A DNA stretch of 7,195 nt, taken from Roseovarius sp. (GTDB lineage Bacteria; Pseudomonadota; Alphaproteobacteria; Rhodobacterales; Rhodobacteraceae). The stretch spans positions 1-7,195 of the forward strand of contig SLDH01000144.1 in NCBI GenBank assembly GCA_007125415.1, read 5' to 3'. The notes beneath the pieces were generated by a model. It did no database searches and was not told the DNA's origin. It worked only from the letters and a program-made list of their open reading frames with translations. A program made the position numbers and the translations under genes. This document shows, piece after piece, positions 1 through 6,340 of the stretch. Position 1 is the stretch's first letter, and each line of letters starts with the position of its first letter.

Positions 1-1770
1 CAGGGTGCGACGGATTTCGGCCTCGATGTGGGTAACCTGCCTTGCTATTACGGGCTTGGCGAGGGGGCGTGGAGGCACTGGTCGCGCGTCTGGAACATGC
101 CCTATGACTACTTCGTGAACCGTTTCGATGCAGTTCCGGCGAAAGACGGGCGCGACGCGCGCACGTCCGAGCAGAACATGAACATTCCCGGCATCACCTC
201 GACCCGCTGGTTCGATGCCGTCACCATCGACACGGATGACATCGACCAGAAGGACAACATCAAGGCGATGATCGTCTTCGGGCATGGCGGCAACACGGTG
301 CCCCGGATGCAGGATGCACAGCGCGGGATGGATGCGCTGGACCTGCTGGTCGTCGCGGACCCGCATCCGACAACCTTCGCGGCGCTTCATTCGCGCACCG
401 ACAACACCTATCTGCTGCCCATTTGCACGCAGTTCGAATGTGACGGTTCGCGCACGGCGTCCAACCGCTCCGTGCAATGGGGCGAGAAGATCGTTGAGCC
501 GATTTTCGAATCCGACACCGATTACGCGGTCATTTACGGGCTCTCGGAACGGCTTGGTTTCGGCGATGAGATGTTCAAGAACTACGATATGGTCGAGGGC
601 AAGTTCGGGATGGAGCCCACGGCGGAGTCGATCCTGCGCGAGATCAATCGTGGCGCATGGTCGATCGGCTATACCGGGATCACGCCGGAGCGCTTGAAGT
701 CGCATATGGCCAATCAGGACAAGTTCGATCTGATCACGCTGCGCGCCAAGCCCGATGCGCCGGCCGAGGTGCAGGGCGATTACTACGGTCTGCCCTGGCC
801 CTGCTGGGGAACGGGCGAAATCAAGCATCCCGGATCGCATATCCTCTACAATACCAATCTGCACCCGATGGAAGGGGGCGGCGCGTTCCGTCCGCGCTTC
901 GGGCTGGAGCGGGACGGCGAGACACTTCTTGCCGAAGGGTCCTGGCCCAAAGGCTCCGAGATCGAGGACGGCTATCCGCAATTCACCTACGGGCTGCTCA
1001 GGCAGCTTGGCTGGGACGGCGATCTCACGGCGCAGGAAGTGGCTGTGATCCAGGAGGTTGCAGGCAGCGATGATGAAGAGGCCATGGATGGCGTGAGCTG
1101 GTCCCTCGACCTCTCGGGCGGTATCCAGCGCGTCGCGCTCAAGCATGGCTGCGTGCCCTACGGCAACGGCAAGGCCCGAGCGGTTGCGTGGAACCTGCCC
1201 GATCCGATCCCGGTGCATCGCGAGCCGATCTACACGGCGCGGCCCGATCTGGTGGCGGACTATCCCACCAATGACGACCGCCGTCAGCAGCGCATGCCCA
1301 ATATCGGCAAGGTGGTGCAGCAGGATGTGGTGGATCGCGGGGTCTCGAACGAGTTCCCGATCATCCTCACCTCTGGACGTCTCGTCGAGTATGAGGGGGG
1401 CGGAGAGGAAACCCGCTCGAACCCGTGGCTGGCCGAACTCAAGCAGGACATGTTCGTCGAGATCAACCCCGAAGACGCGGCCGCGCGCGGTATCGTCGAT
1501 GGTGGCTGGGTCTGGGTGACCGGTGCCGAAGGGGGTTCGAAAGCCCGCGTGAAGGCGTTGGTGACCGAGCGGGTGAACAAGGGGCTGGCCTTCATGCCGT
1601 TCCACTTCGCCGGCTGGTTCCAGGGCGAGGACCAGCGCGGAAAATACCCGGAAGGCACGGACCCGATCGTTCTGGGCGAATCCGTCAATGTGATCACAAC
1701 CTACGGCTATGATCCGGTGACCGGCATGCACGAAGGCAAGGTCACGCTTTGCCAGATCGCAGCGGCATAA
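1..1770 (+). CDS. fdhA: Formate dehydrogenase alpha (catalytic molybdopterin) subunit, 3' part only
   Basis: This is the catalytic subunit of a respiratory, FDH-N/FDH3-like formate dehydrogenase, which oxidises formate to CO2 at a bis-MGD molybdenum or tungsten site. The reading frame is open from base 1 to the TAA at 1768-1770, so 589 residues are visible and the true start is upstream. The GTG at 28 is internal. Missing from view are any Tat signal, the N-terminal [4Fe-4S] motif and the active-site Cys or Sec. The molybdopterin oxidoreductase core is recognisable from the FGHGGNTVPRMQ segment (from about nt 277), like the GNT..RM segment of FdnG-type enzymes. It is followed by the DPHPTTFAALH region. 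The C-terminal molydopterin dinucleotide-binding domain spans about nt 1354-1710, with TSGRLVEYEGGGEETRSN and FMPFHFAGWFQG segments. The beta and gamma subunits follow directly. Family assignment is firm. Metal, Sec/Cys status and export cannot be judged from this window. Confidence 0.95.
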   Translation, partial: QGATDFGLDVGNLPCYYGLGEGAWRHWSRVWNMPYDYFVNRFDAVPAKDGRDARTSEQNMNIPGITSTRWFDAVTIDTDDIDQKDNIKAMIVFGHGGNTVPRMQDAQRGMDALDLLVVADPHPTTFAALHSRTDNTYLLPICTQFECDGSRTASNRSVQWGEKIVEPIFESDTDYAVIYGLSERLGFGDEMFKNYDMVEGKFGMEPTAESILREINRGAWSIGYTGITPERLKSHMANQDKFDLITLRAKPDAPAEVQGDYYGLPWPCWGTGEIKHPGSHILYNTNLHPMEGGGAFRPRFGLERDGETLLAEGSWPKGSEIEDGYPQFTYGLLRQLGWDGDLTAQEVAVIQEVAGSDDEEAMDGVSWSLDLSGGIQRVALKHGCVPYGNGKARAVAWNLPDPIPVHREPIYTARPDLVADYPTNDDRRQQRMPNIGKVVQQDVVDRGVSNEFPIILTSGRLVEYEGGGEETRSNPWLAELKQDMFVEINPEDAAARGIVDGGWVWVTGAEGGSKARVKALVTERVNKGLAFMPFHFAGWFQGEDQRGKYPEGTDPIVLGESVNVITTYGYDPVTGMHEGKVTLCQIAAA

Positions 1771-1785
1771 GGGAGGAATAGAAGA

Positions 1786-2382
1786 ATGGCACGAATGAAA
1801 TTTCTCTGCGATGCGGATCGCTGCATTGAATGTCAGGCCTGTGTCACGGCCTGCAAGAACGAGCACGAAGTCCCCTGGGGCATCAATCGCCGCCGCGTTA
1901 TCACCATCAATGATGGTCTGCCGGGCGAGCGTTCGGTCTCCATGGCCTGCATGCATTGCACCGATGCGCCCTGCGCGGCGGTCTGCCCGGTCAACTGTTT
2001 CTACGAAACCGATGACGGGGTCGTTCTGCACAACAAGGACACCTGCATCGGCTGCGGCTATTGCAGCTATGCCTGTCCTTTCGGCGCACCGCAGTTTCCG
2101 CAGACCGCCAATTTCGGCACCCGCGGCAAGATGGACAAATGCACCTATTGCGCGGGTGGGCCCGAGCCGGACATGAGCCATGCCGAATATGTCAAATACG
2201 GCGCGAACCGTCTGGCCGAAGGCAAATTGCCGCTTTGCGCCGAGATGTGCTCGACCAAGGCGCTGTTGGCCGGAGATGGTGATATCATCGCCGACATTTA
2301 TCGCGAGCGGGTCGTGACACGCGGCTATGGCTCGGGGGCCTGGGGCTGGCGGACGGCCTACGGCGATACCGTGACAGTGTAG
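1786..2382 (+). CDS. fdhB: Formate dehydrogenase beta subunit (four-cluster [4Fe-4S] ferredoxin type, FDH3-like)
   Basis: This 198-residue electron-transfer subunit passes electrons from the catalytic subunit to the cytochrome b subunit. Cysteines fall in the four-cluster pattern of the DMSOR/FDH beta family: C13-C16-C19-C23, C55-C58-C63-C67, C87-C90-C93-C97, and C119-C122 with C151-C155. This gives four predicted [4Fe-4S] clusters. The start is the ATG at 1786, with GGGAGG at 1771-1776 nine bases upstream. A second in-frame ATG at 1795 is less likely. It starts 15 bases after the fdhA stop, so the two are almost certainly co-transcribed. It is much shorter than E. coli FdnH (about 294 residues) and has no hydrophobic C-terminal anchor, so it should be held only by its partners. 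The name fdh3B is also used for this type. Confidence 0.95.
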   Translation: MARMKFLCDADRCIECQACVTACKNEHEVPWGINRRRVITINDGLPGERSVSMACMHCTDAPCAAVCPVNCFYETDDGVVLHNKDTCIGCGYCSYACPFGAPQFPQTANFGTRGKMDKCTYCAGGPEPDMSHAEYVKYGANRLAEGKLPLCAEMCSTKALLAGDGDIIADIYRERVVTRGYGSGAWGWRTAYGDTVTV

Positions 2383-2394
2383 GGAGAAGGGCAA

Positions 2395-3387
2395 ATGACC
2401 ATATTTTCCAGACTGTTCACGGCTTTCGGGCTTGTTCTTGTCCTGTCGCTGGGTGCGCCCATGGCCTCGGCGCAGGTCAATCCCACCGAAAGCTCAGTGA
2501 CCGAGGACTCACTCTTCGAGGCGCTTGGCTCAGCCCCCGTGACCGGACGCACGACAATTCCGGACGGGAAAGCAGGCTACCTGATCAACGACCAGAACAA
2601 GAGCTGGGCTGTGCTTCAGGGCCAGACCCTGCACACGATCTCGATCTGGGCGGTGATCGGCATGGTCGCGATACTGGCACTCTTCTACCTCGTCCGTGGC
2701 AAGATCCGAGTTGATTCCGGGCTTTCAGGCCACAAGATCCTGCGGTTCAATGGTGTCGAACGCTTTGCCCACTGGACCTTGGCGACGACCTTCATCATCC
2801 TCGCATTGACCGGGTTGAACCTGATCATCGGCAAATCGGTGATCCTGCCGCTGTTCGGAGAGGCCACCTTCGGCACGCTTTCGACCTGGGGCAAGATCGC
2901 GCATAACTATCTGGCCTGGCCCTTCATGGTGGCGCTGGTGCTGATCGTGCTGTTGTGGATCGTTCATAACGTGCCGAACAAGCTGGATATGGAGTGGATC
3001 AAGCAGGGCGGCGGTTTGTTCAAGAAGGGTGTGCACCCGCCGGCGCGAAAGTTCAATGCGGGTCAGAAACTGATCTTCTGGTCTGTGGTGATCGGCGGTG
3101 CGGCGCTGTCCTACACGGGTATCATGCTGCTCTTCCCCGGCGAAGCAGGCACCGCGGCAGACTGGCAGTTCTACCAGACGATCCATGCGCTTGTCGCCGC
3201 GGCGCTGTCTGCCATCGTCATCGCCCATATCTATATCGGCTCTGTCGGCATGGAAGGCGCGTTTGATGCGATGGGCTCGGGCGAAGTGGATGAAAACTGG
3301 GCCAAGGAGCATCATTCGCTCTGGGTCGAGGAGGTGAAATCCGCCAAGGATGGCGATAGCAAGCAGGCCGCTACACCGGCCGAGTGA
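2395..3387 (+). CDS. fdhC: Formate dehydrogenase gamma subunit (diheme cytochrome b556, quinone-reducing membrane subunit)
   Basis: This 330-residue membrane cytochrome b accepts electrons from the beta subunit and reduces quinone. It has a likely signal peptide (residues 1-26, cleavage after ASA), then a periplasmic stretch with membrane segments near 83-100, 126-146, 170-190, 226-246 and 264-284. Four histidines match the heme ligands of E. coli FdnI by local context: H126 (ERFAHW), H170 (KIAHNY), H264 (QTIHAL) and H278 (VIAHIY), the last pair with the same 14-residue spacing. The FNAGQKLIFWS and NWAKEHHSLW stretches also resemble FdnI. FdnI is about 217 residues and lacks the N-terminal signal and extra segment seen here. 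The Shine-Dalgarno GGGAG (2382-2386) overlaps the last base of the fdhB stop, and the gap is 12 bases. The gene symbol is by position; fdnI/fdoI are the E. coli equivalents. Confidence 0.93.
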   Translation: MTIFSRLFTAFGLVLVLSLGAPMASAQVNPTESSVTEDSLFEALGSAPVTGRTTIPDGKAGYLINDQNKSWAVLQGQTLHTISIWAVIGMVAILALFYLVRGKIRVDSGLSGHKILRFNGVERFAHWTLATTFIILALTGLNLIIGKSVILPLFGEATFGTLSTWGKIAHNYLAWPFMVALVLIVLLWIVHNVPNKLDMEWIKQGGGLFKKGVHPPARKFNAGQKLIFWSVVIGGAALSYTGIMLLFPGEAGTAADWQFYQTIHALVAAALSAIVIAHIYIGSVGMEGAFDAMGSGEVDENWAKEHHSLWVEEVKSAKDGDSKQAATPAE

Positions 3388-3413
3388 CCGCACCTGGGTA
3401 ACAAGACAGAAAC

Positions 3414-3444
3414 CAGACCCGGTGCCAGCGATGGGCCGGGTCTG
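3414..3444 (+). terminator. Intra-operon inverted repeat (9-bp perfect stem, no U-tract)
   Basis: CAGACCCGG (3414-3422) is exactly complementary to CCGGGTCTG (3436-3444), with a 13-base loop. It lies in the 80-base gap between the fdhC stop and the Mrp gene. There is no run of T after the stem (the next bases are TCTGACTG), so this is not a classic intrinsic terminator. It could slow or partly stop transcription, or protect the 3' end of an fdhABC transcript from exonucleases, which would lower expression of the downstream genes. The repeat is seen directly; the role is inferred. Confidence 0.5.
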
Positions 3445-3467
3445 TCTGACTGAAAGACAGATCGCAA

Positions 3468-4562
3468 ATGAATGGATCAGACAGCCTTGGGGAGGCAGAG
3501 CTTTCCGCAGCCCTCGACGCCATAGAACTGTCCGATGGCAGCACACTCGGCGCGTCGGGGCGGCTGGCGGGGGTTAGCCTAACCGATGGCCGGGTCAGCC
3601 TGTCGATCCAGATCAGCCCGGAAGAGGCGCAATCCTTCGCCCCGGTTCGCGATCAGGTTGAAGCGCGCCTGCGCGCGCTCCCCGGGGTGAGATCGGTCTT
3701 TGCGGTGTTGACTGCGGAACGCGCCGCGCCCCCGAAACTCAGGTCCGAGCCTCCCGCCAAGGCCGATCCGCTGGCCGGAATTGGCCATGTCGTCGCTGTC
3801 GCCTCGGGTAAGGGCGGGGTCGGCAAGTCCACCACCACAGTCAATCTGGCACTGGCGCTGCGCGCGCAGGGTCTGCAGGTGGGCATTCTGGACGCAGATA
3901 TCTACGGCCCCTCCTTGCCTACGCTTCTCGGGCTGCATGGAAAGCCCGGCATGGGGCAGGGGCGCAAGCTGAAACCGATGCAGGCATACGGGCTCAAGGC
4001 GATGTCCATGGGAATGCTCGTCGAGCCCGAAGCGGCGATGGTATGGCGCGGGCCGATGATCATGTCGGCGATCACGCAGATGATGGCCGATGTGGACTGG
4101 GGCGCGCTCGATGTGCTGATGGTGGACATGCCGCCCGGCACGGGTGACGCGCAGCTCGCGCTCGCCCAGGGCACAACGCTCGCGGGCGCGGTGATCGTCT
4201 CAACCCCGCAAGACCTATCGCTCATCGACGCGCGGCGCGGGATCTCGATGTTCCGCAAGGTCGATGTGCCGATCCTTGGAATCATCGAGAACATGGCGCA
4301 TTTCATCTGTCCCGACTGTGGTAGCAGCCATGCGATTTTCGGCGAAGGCGGGGCCGAAGCCGAGGCCGCTCGTTTGCGTGTGCCCTTTCTTGGCGCGATA
4401 CCCCTGACCATGGATCTGCGTGCAGCCTCTGATGCCGGACAGCCCATCACAGCGCGCGACCCTGATGGCCCTCTGGGCCGGATTTATCAACAGATTGCCC
4501 GGACCATGCTGGCCGGGTTGACCACCATGCCGCAGGCGCGACACCGCCCCGGCCGGACCTGA
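3468..4562 (+). CDS. Mrp/NBP35/ApbC-family iron-sulfur cluster carrier ATPase
   Basis: This 364-residue P-loop ATPase of the Mrp/NBP35 family carries and transfers [4Fe-4S] clusters to client apoproteins in the cytoplasm. An N-terminal FSCA (DUF59/MIP18-like) domain covers about residues 10-84. The deviant Walker A GKGGVGKST is at 114-122. Other family motifs are DADIYGPSLP (142-151), MVWRGPM (191-197), VDMPPGTGD (219-227) and STPQDL (245-250). The CPDC pair at 281-284 supplies the two cysteines that bridge a cluster across the dimer. Length and domain order are normal for bacterial Mrp. ATG 3468 is the first usable start; the upstream AAAGACAG is only a weak Shine-Dalgarno. It lies 80 bases after fdhC on the same strand. 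Three Fe-S subunits' worth of clusters in the operon make a maturation role plausible, but that is inference. A general housekeeping carrier that happens to sit here is the alternative. Confidence 0.93.
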   Translation: MNGSDSLGEAELSAALDAIELSDGSTLGASGRLAGVSLTDGRVSLSIQISPEEAQSFAPVRDQVEARLRALPGVRSVFAVLTAERAAPPKLRSEPPAKADPLAGIGHVVAVASGKGGVGKSTTTVNLALALRAQGLQVGILDADIYGPSLPTLLGLHGKPGMGQGRKLKPMQAYGLKAMSMGMLVEPEAAMVWRGPMIMSAITQMMADVDWGALDVLMVDMPPGTGDAQLALAQGTTLAGAVIVSTPQDLSLIDARRGISMFRKVDVPILGIIENMAHFICPDCGSSHAIFGEGGAEAEAARLRVPFLGAIPLTMDLRAASDAGQPITARDPDGPLGRIYQQIARTMLAGLTTMPQARHRPGRT

Positions 4563-4567
4563 GAAAC

Positions 4568-4572
4568 AGGAG
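4568..4572 (+). promoter_or_regulatory. Strong ribosome binding site for the 51-residue ORF
   Basis: AGGAG lies seven bases before the ATG at 4580 and six bases after the Mrp stop codon. The ideal spacing is a main reason to treat the short frame that follows as a translated gene. Confidence 0.75.
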
Positions 4573-4579
4573 ACAAACC

Positions 4580-4735
4580 ATGAAAGCCTTCGCTGCTGCC
4601 GTCATATTTTCGGGAATCATAGCCTTCGTCGCCGCGAGTGTTCTCGACGGCAATTTCCAGCAACCATCTTACTCCGCCTTCACGACGGAAGGGGCGCGCG
4701 TCGACAATCCGGGCCACAACCTGATCGGCAATTGA
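4580..4735 (+). CDS. Small single-pass membrane or exported protein, unknown function (51 residues)
   Basis: The protein begins MKAFAAAVIFSGIIAFVAAS and ends at TGA 4733-4735. One lysine, then a hydrophobic stretch at about residues 4-21, is followed by a polar tail (22-51) rich in Asn, Gly, Ser and Thr and ending in DNPGHNLIGN. This fits either a single N-terminal membrane anchor with a periplasmic tail or a signal peptide. No A-X-A cleavage site is obvious beyond VAAS, so the anchor is slightly favoured. There are no cysteines. Support for expression is the AGGAG Shine-Dalgarno, the tight fit between the Mrp gene (17-base gap) and the cytochrome gene (5-base gap), and the plausible composition. 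I do not recognise a named family. A small assembly or stabilising subunit of the formate dehydrogenase or of the neighbouring cytochrome is a guess from position only. Confidence 0.75.
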   Translation: MKAFAAAVIFSGIIAFVAASVLDGNFQQPSYSAFTTEGARVDNPGHNLIGN

Positions 4736-4740
4736 TCTGG

Positions 4741-5997
4741 ATGCGAGGACTGTCGCTTGTCGCATGGCTGCTCTTCGTCAGCCCCACACTCGCGCAGGAT
4801 TTCACCGGCCATGGCGGGCCGGTCGGGGCGCTCGATGTGGCCGGTGACAGGCTGATCTCAGGCAGTTTCGACACCCGCGCGATCCTTTGGGATCTGGGCT
4901 CTTCGAGCGCGCGAAATGTCACGCGGTTACATGATGGCAATGTGACAGCCGTGTCGTTTCTGCCCGATGGCGGCTTCGTCACCGCCGGTCAGGATGGGCG
5001 CATCGCGATCTGGCAGCCGGATGGGCGCGCGCCGGATATGGTTACACCGCCCGGTGTCGCGGCCATTGCATCGCTTGCGGTTTCACCCGATGGAATGCGC
5101 GTTGCGGCGGGCCTTTGGGATGGTCAGGTGCAGGTGCTCGAGCGGGAGACGGGCCTTCTGCAAAGCCATCAGGCGCATCGCGAGCGTGTGACCGGCCTGG
5201 CTTTTTTTCAGTCGGGTGATCTGGTGAGCGTCGGGGGCGATTTGCGGCTCGTGCGCTGGGGCGCGGCGTTCACACCGCAAGCCAGCGCGGACCTGCCTGA
5301 TCTGCCCAATGGGCTTGCCATCAGCGAGGAACGCGTTGCCGTCATCTTTGCCGAGGGCGCGTTGCGGCTTTTCTCCCCGGAGGCGGAATTGTTGCCCGAA
5401 CGCTTCCTGACCGATCGCCCGCTCGTCAGCGTGAGCGCCCATGGCGGCGATCTGGCCGCGGCCGCGATAGATGGCACGGTCTGGCTCTTGCGGAGCAGTG
5501 ATCTGTTTCAGCGCGCGGTGTTTCAGGCAGCAGAGGGCCCCGTCTGGGCGCTGGCACTGGACGAGAGCCAGGTCTTCACGGCCGGTGCCGAGGCCACGAT
5601 CCGGCGGTGGTCGCTTGCCGATGGCAGTCCCGTCGGTGATGCGCCGGAAGCCGTTGCGCCGGACTACCGTGATGACAGCCGCGGCTTCGAGGTCTGGCAA
5701 GCCTGTGCCGTGTGTCATTCGCTCCAGCCCGGCGATCATGCGCGTGCCGGGCCAAGCCTGCATGGCATCTTCGGGCAACCCATTGCATCGCAGCCCGGCT
5801 ATGACTACTCGGAGGCCTTGCGAGACCTCGATCTGATCTGGACGCCGCAAACCGTGGCCGAACTCTTTGAATACGGTCCCGAAGCCTATACGCCCGGATC
5901 GCGGATGCCCGAACAGCTGATCGCCAACCCGACGGATCGCGAAGCCCTGGTGGCGTTCATGGCCCGCGCCATCGCGGCAACGCCCTTGGAACCATGA
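4741..5997 (+). CDS. Exported WD40 beta-propeller fused to a C-terminal c-type cytochrome domain
   Basis: The ATG start gives 418 residues. A short signal peptide (1-19, cleavage after TLAQ or LA) sends it to the periplasm. Seven WD40-like repeats follow at about 21-52, 61-94, 106-138, 140-173, 184-214, 226-254 and 262-295, with blade ends such as AILWDL, IAIWQP, LVRWG and IRRWSL. This is enough for a closed seven-bladed propeller. After a linker, a class I cytochrome c domain spans about 316-410. It has the heme motif CAVCH (C322, C325, H326), a GPSLHGIFG segment typical of c2/mitochondrial-type cytochromes, and M389 in GSRMPEQ as probable sixth ligand. An in-frame TTG at 4732 overlaps the previous stop and would add three residues. 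ATG 4741 is preferred because it opens directly onto the signal peptide. No Shine-Dalgarno is visible, so translation is probably coupled to the small upstream gene. The electron partner is unknown; the operon suggests a link to formate oxidation. Confidence 0.9.
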   Translation: MRGLSLVAWLLFVSPTLAQDFTGHGGPVGALDVAGDRLISGSFDTRAILWDLGSSSARNVTRLHDGNVTAVSFLPDGGFVTAGQDGRIAIWQPDGRAPDMVTPPGVAAIASLAVSPDGMRVAAGLWDGQVQVLERETGLLQSHQAHRERVTGLAFFQSGDLVSVGGDLRLVRWGAAFTPQASADLPDLPNGLAISEERVAVIFAEGALRLFSPEAELLPERFLTDRPLVSVSAHGGDLAAAAIDGTVWLLRSSDLFQRAVFQAAEGPVWALALDESQVFTAGAEATIRRWSLADGSPVGDAPEAVAPDYRDDSRGFEVWQACAVCHSLQPGDHARAGPSLHGIFGQPIASQPGYDYSEALRDLDLIWTPQTVAELFEYGPEAYTPGSRMPEQLIANPTDREALVAFMARAIAATPLEP

Positions 5998-6329
5998 TCG
6001 ACTGACAGGTGCTGGCAACGGTGAGAAGCGCGCAAGGCGGGTGATATCGCCAGCGCCTCGGGCGCAAAGGATTTGGCCGCACGGCATAGAAGGTGGCCAT
6101 TTTCATCTGTGGCGCAGCCTTGCCGCAAGGTTCGGAATTGCCCCGTCTGGTGCGGTGAACTGGACGCCACGGGCCGCGCAGACCGGAGCGATACCGGCGC
6201 GATGAGGCCCGCGCGGTTGTTCGGCTATCGCTGCCCCCTTCCGGAGCCGCACCGGGCCTGGCCGCTGGATCGGGTGCGGGGCTGTCCGCAGATCACGCTG
6301 GAGATGCTTTCGGCTAAAACCGAAATGCT
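5998..6329. other. Convergent gap with no convincing gene
   Basis: These 332 bases lie between two genes that point at each other. A forward frame at 6073-6333 (86 codons, ATG start) and a reverse frame running into the cytochrome gene (5886-6170) are open, but both are Arg/Pro/Cys-rich, lack a Shine-Dalgarno and resemble no family I know. They are typical chance frames of GC-rich DNA. The stretch holds weak inverted repeats: GGTGCTGGC 6008-6016 with GCCAGCGCC 6049-6057 (one G-T pair), and CCGCACC 6247-6253 with GGTGCGG 6273-6279. No T-rich intrinsic terminator was seen for the formate locus. No tRNA, IS end or PhoU-like sequence was recognised. Confidence 0.5.
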
Positions 6330-6340
6330 CTAGCCGAAGC
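6306..6340 (-). terminator. Inverted repeat overlapping the pstB stop codon, possible terminator
   Basis: GCTTTCGGCTA (6306-6316) pairs with TAGCCGAAGC (6331-6340), a 10-bp stem with one bulged base and a 14-base loop. The right arm contains the last codons and stop of pstB. A second, shorter hairpin is nested in the left half: TTTCGG 6308-6313 with CCGAAA 6320-6325, loop CTAAAA. The two share bases and cannot form together. Neither is followed by a T-run on either strand, so terminator function is uncertain. It may mark the end of the phosphate transcript. Confidence 0.4.

Noticed and set aside
28..30. GTG as the start of the formate dehydrogenase alpha subunit
   Set aside because: The frame is open to base 1 with plausible family sequence before it, and the full protein needs several hundred more N-terminal residues.
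2725..3546. Reverse-strand open frame (273 codons) opposite fdhC and the following gap
   Set aside because: It lies over the conserved cytochrome b coding sequence, its product is rich in His, Arg and Gln with no membrane or domain pattern, and it would overlap two real genes.
4732..4740. TTG start for the WD40-cytochrome protein
   Set aside because: It adds only three residues before the Met that begins a normal signal peptide, and has no Shine-Dalgarno; ATG 4741 is simpler, though TTG cannot be excluded.
5083..6087. Long open frame (334 codons) on the reverse strand opposite the WD40-cytochrome gene
   Set aside because: It mirrors a gene with clear domains, its product is Arg/Gly/His-rich without recognisable motifs, and no Shine-Dalgarno stands before it. 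Long antisense frames are expected in GC-rich coding DNA.
6073..6333. 86-codon forward frame in the convergent gap
   Set aside because: No Shine-Dalgarno, Arg/Pro-rich composition, no known motif, and it ends within the pstB stop region. It could be a decayed remnant, but I see no family likeness.
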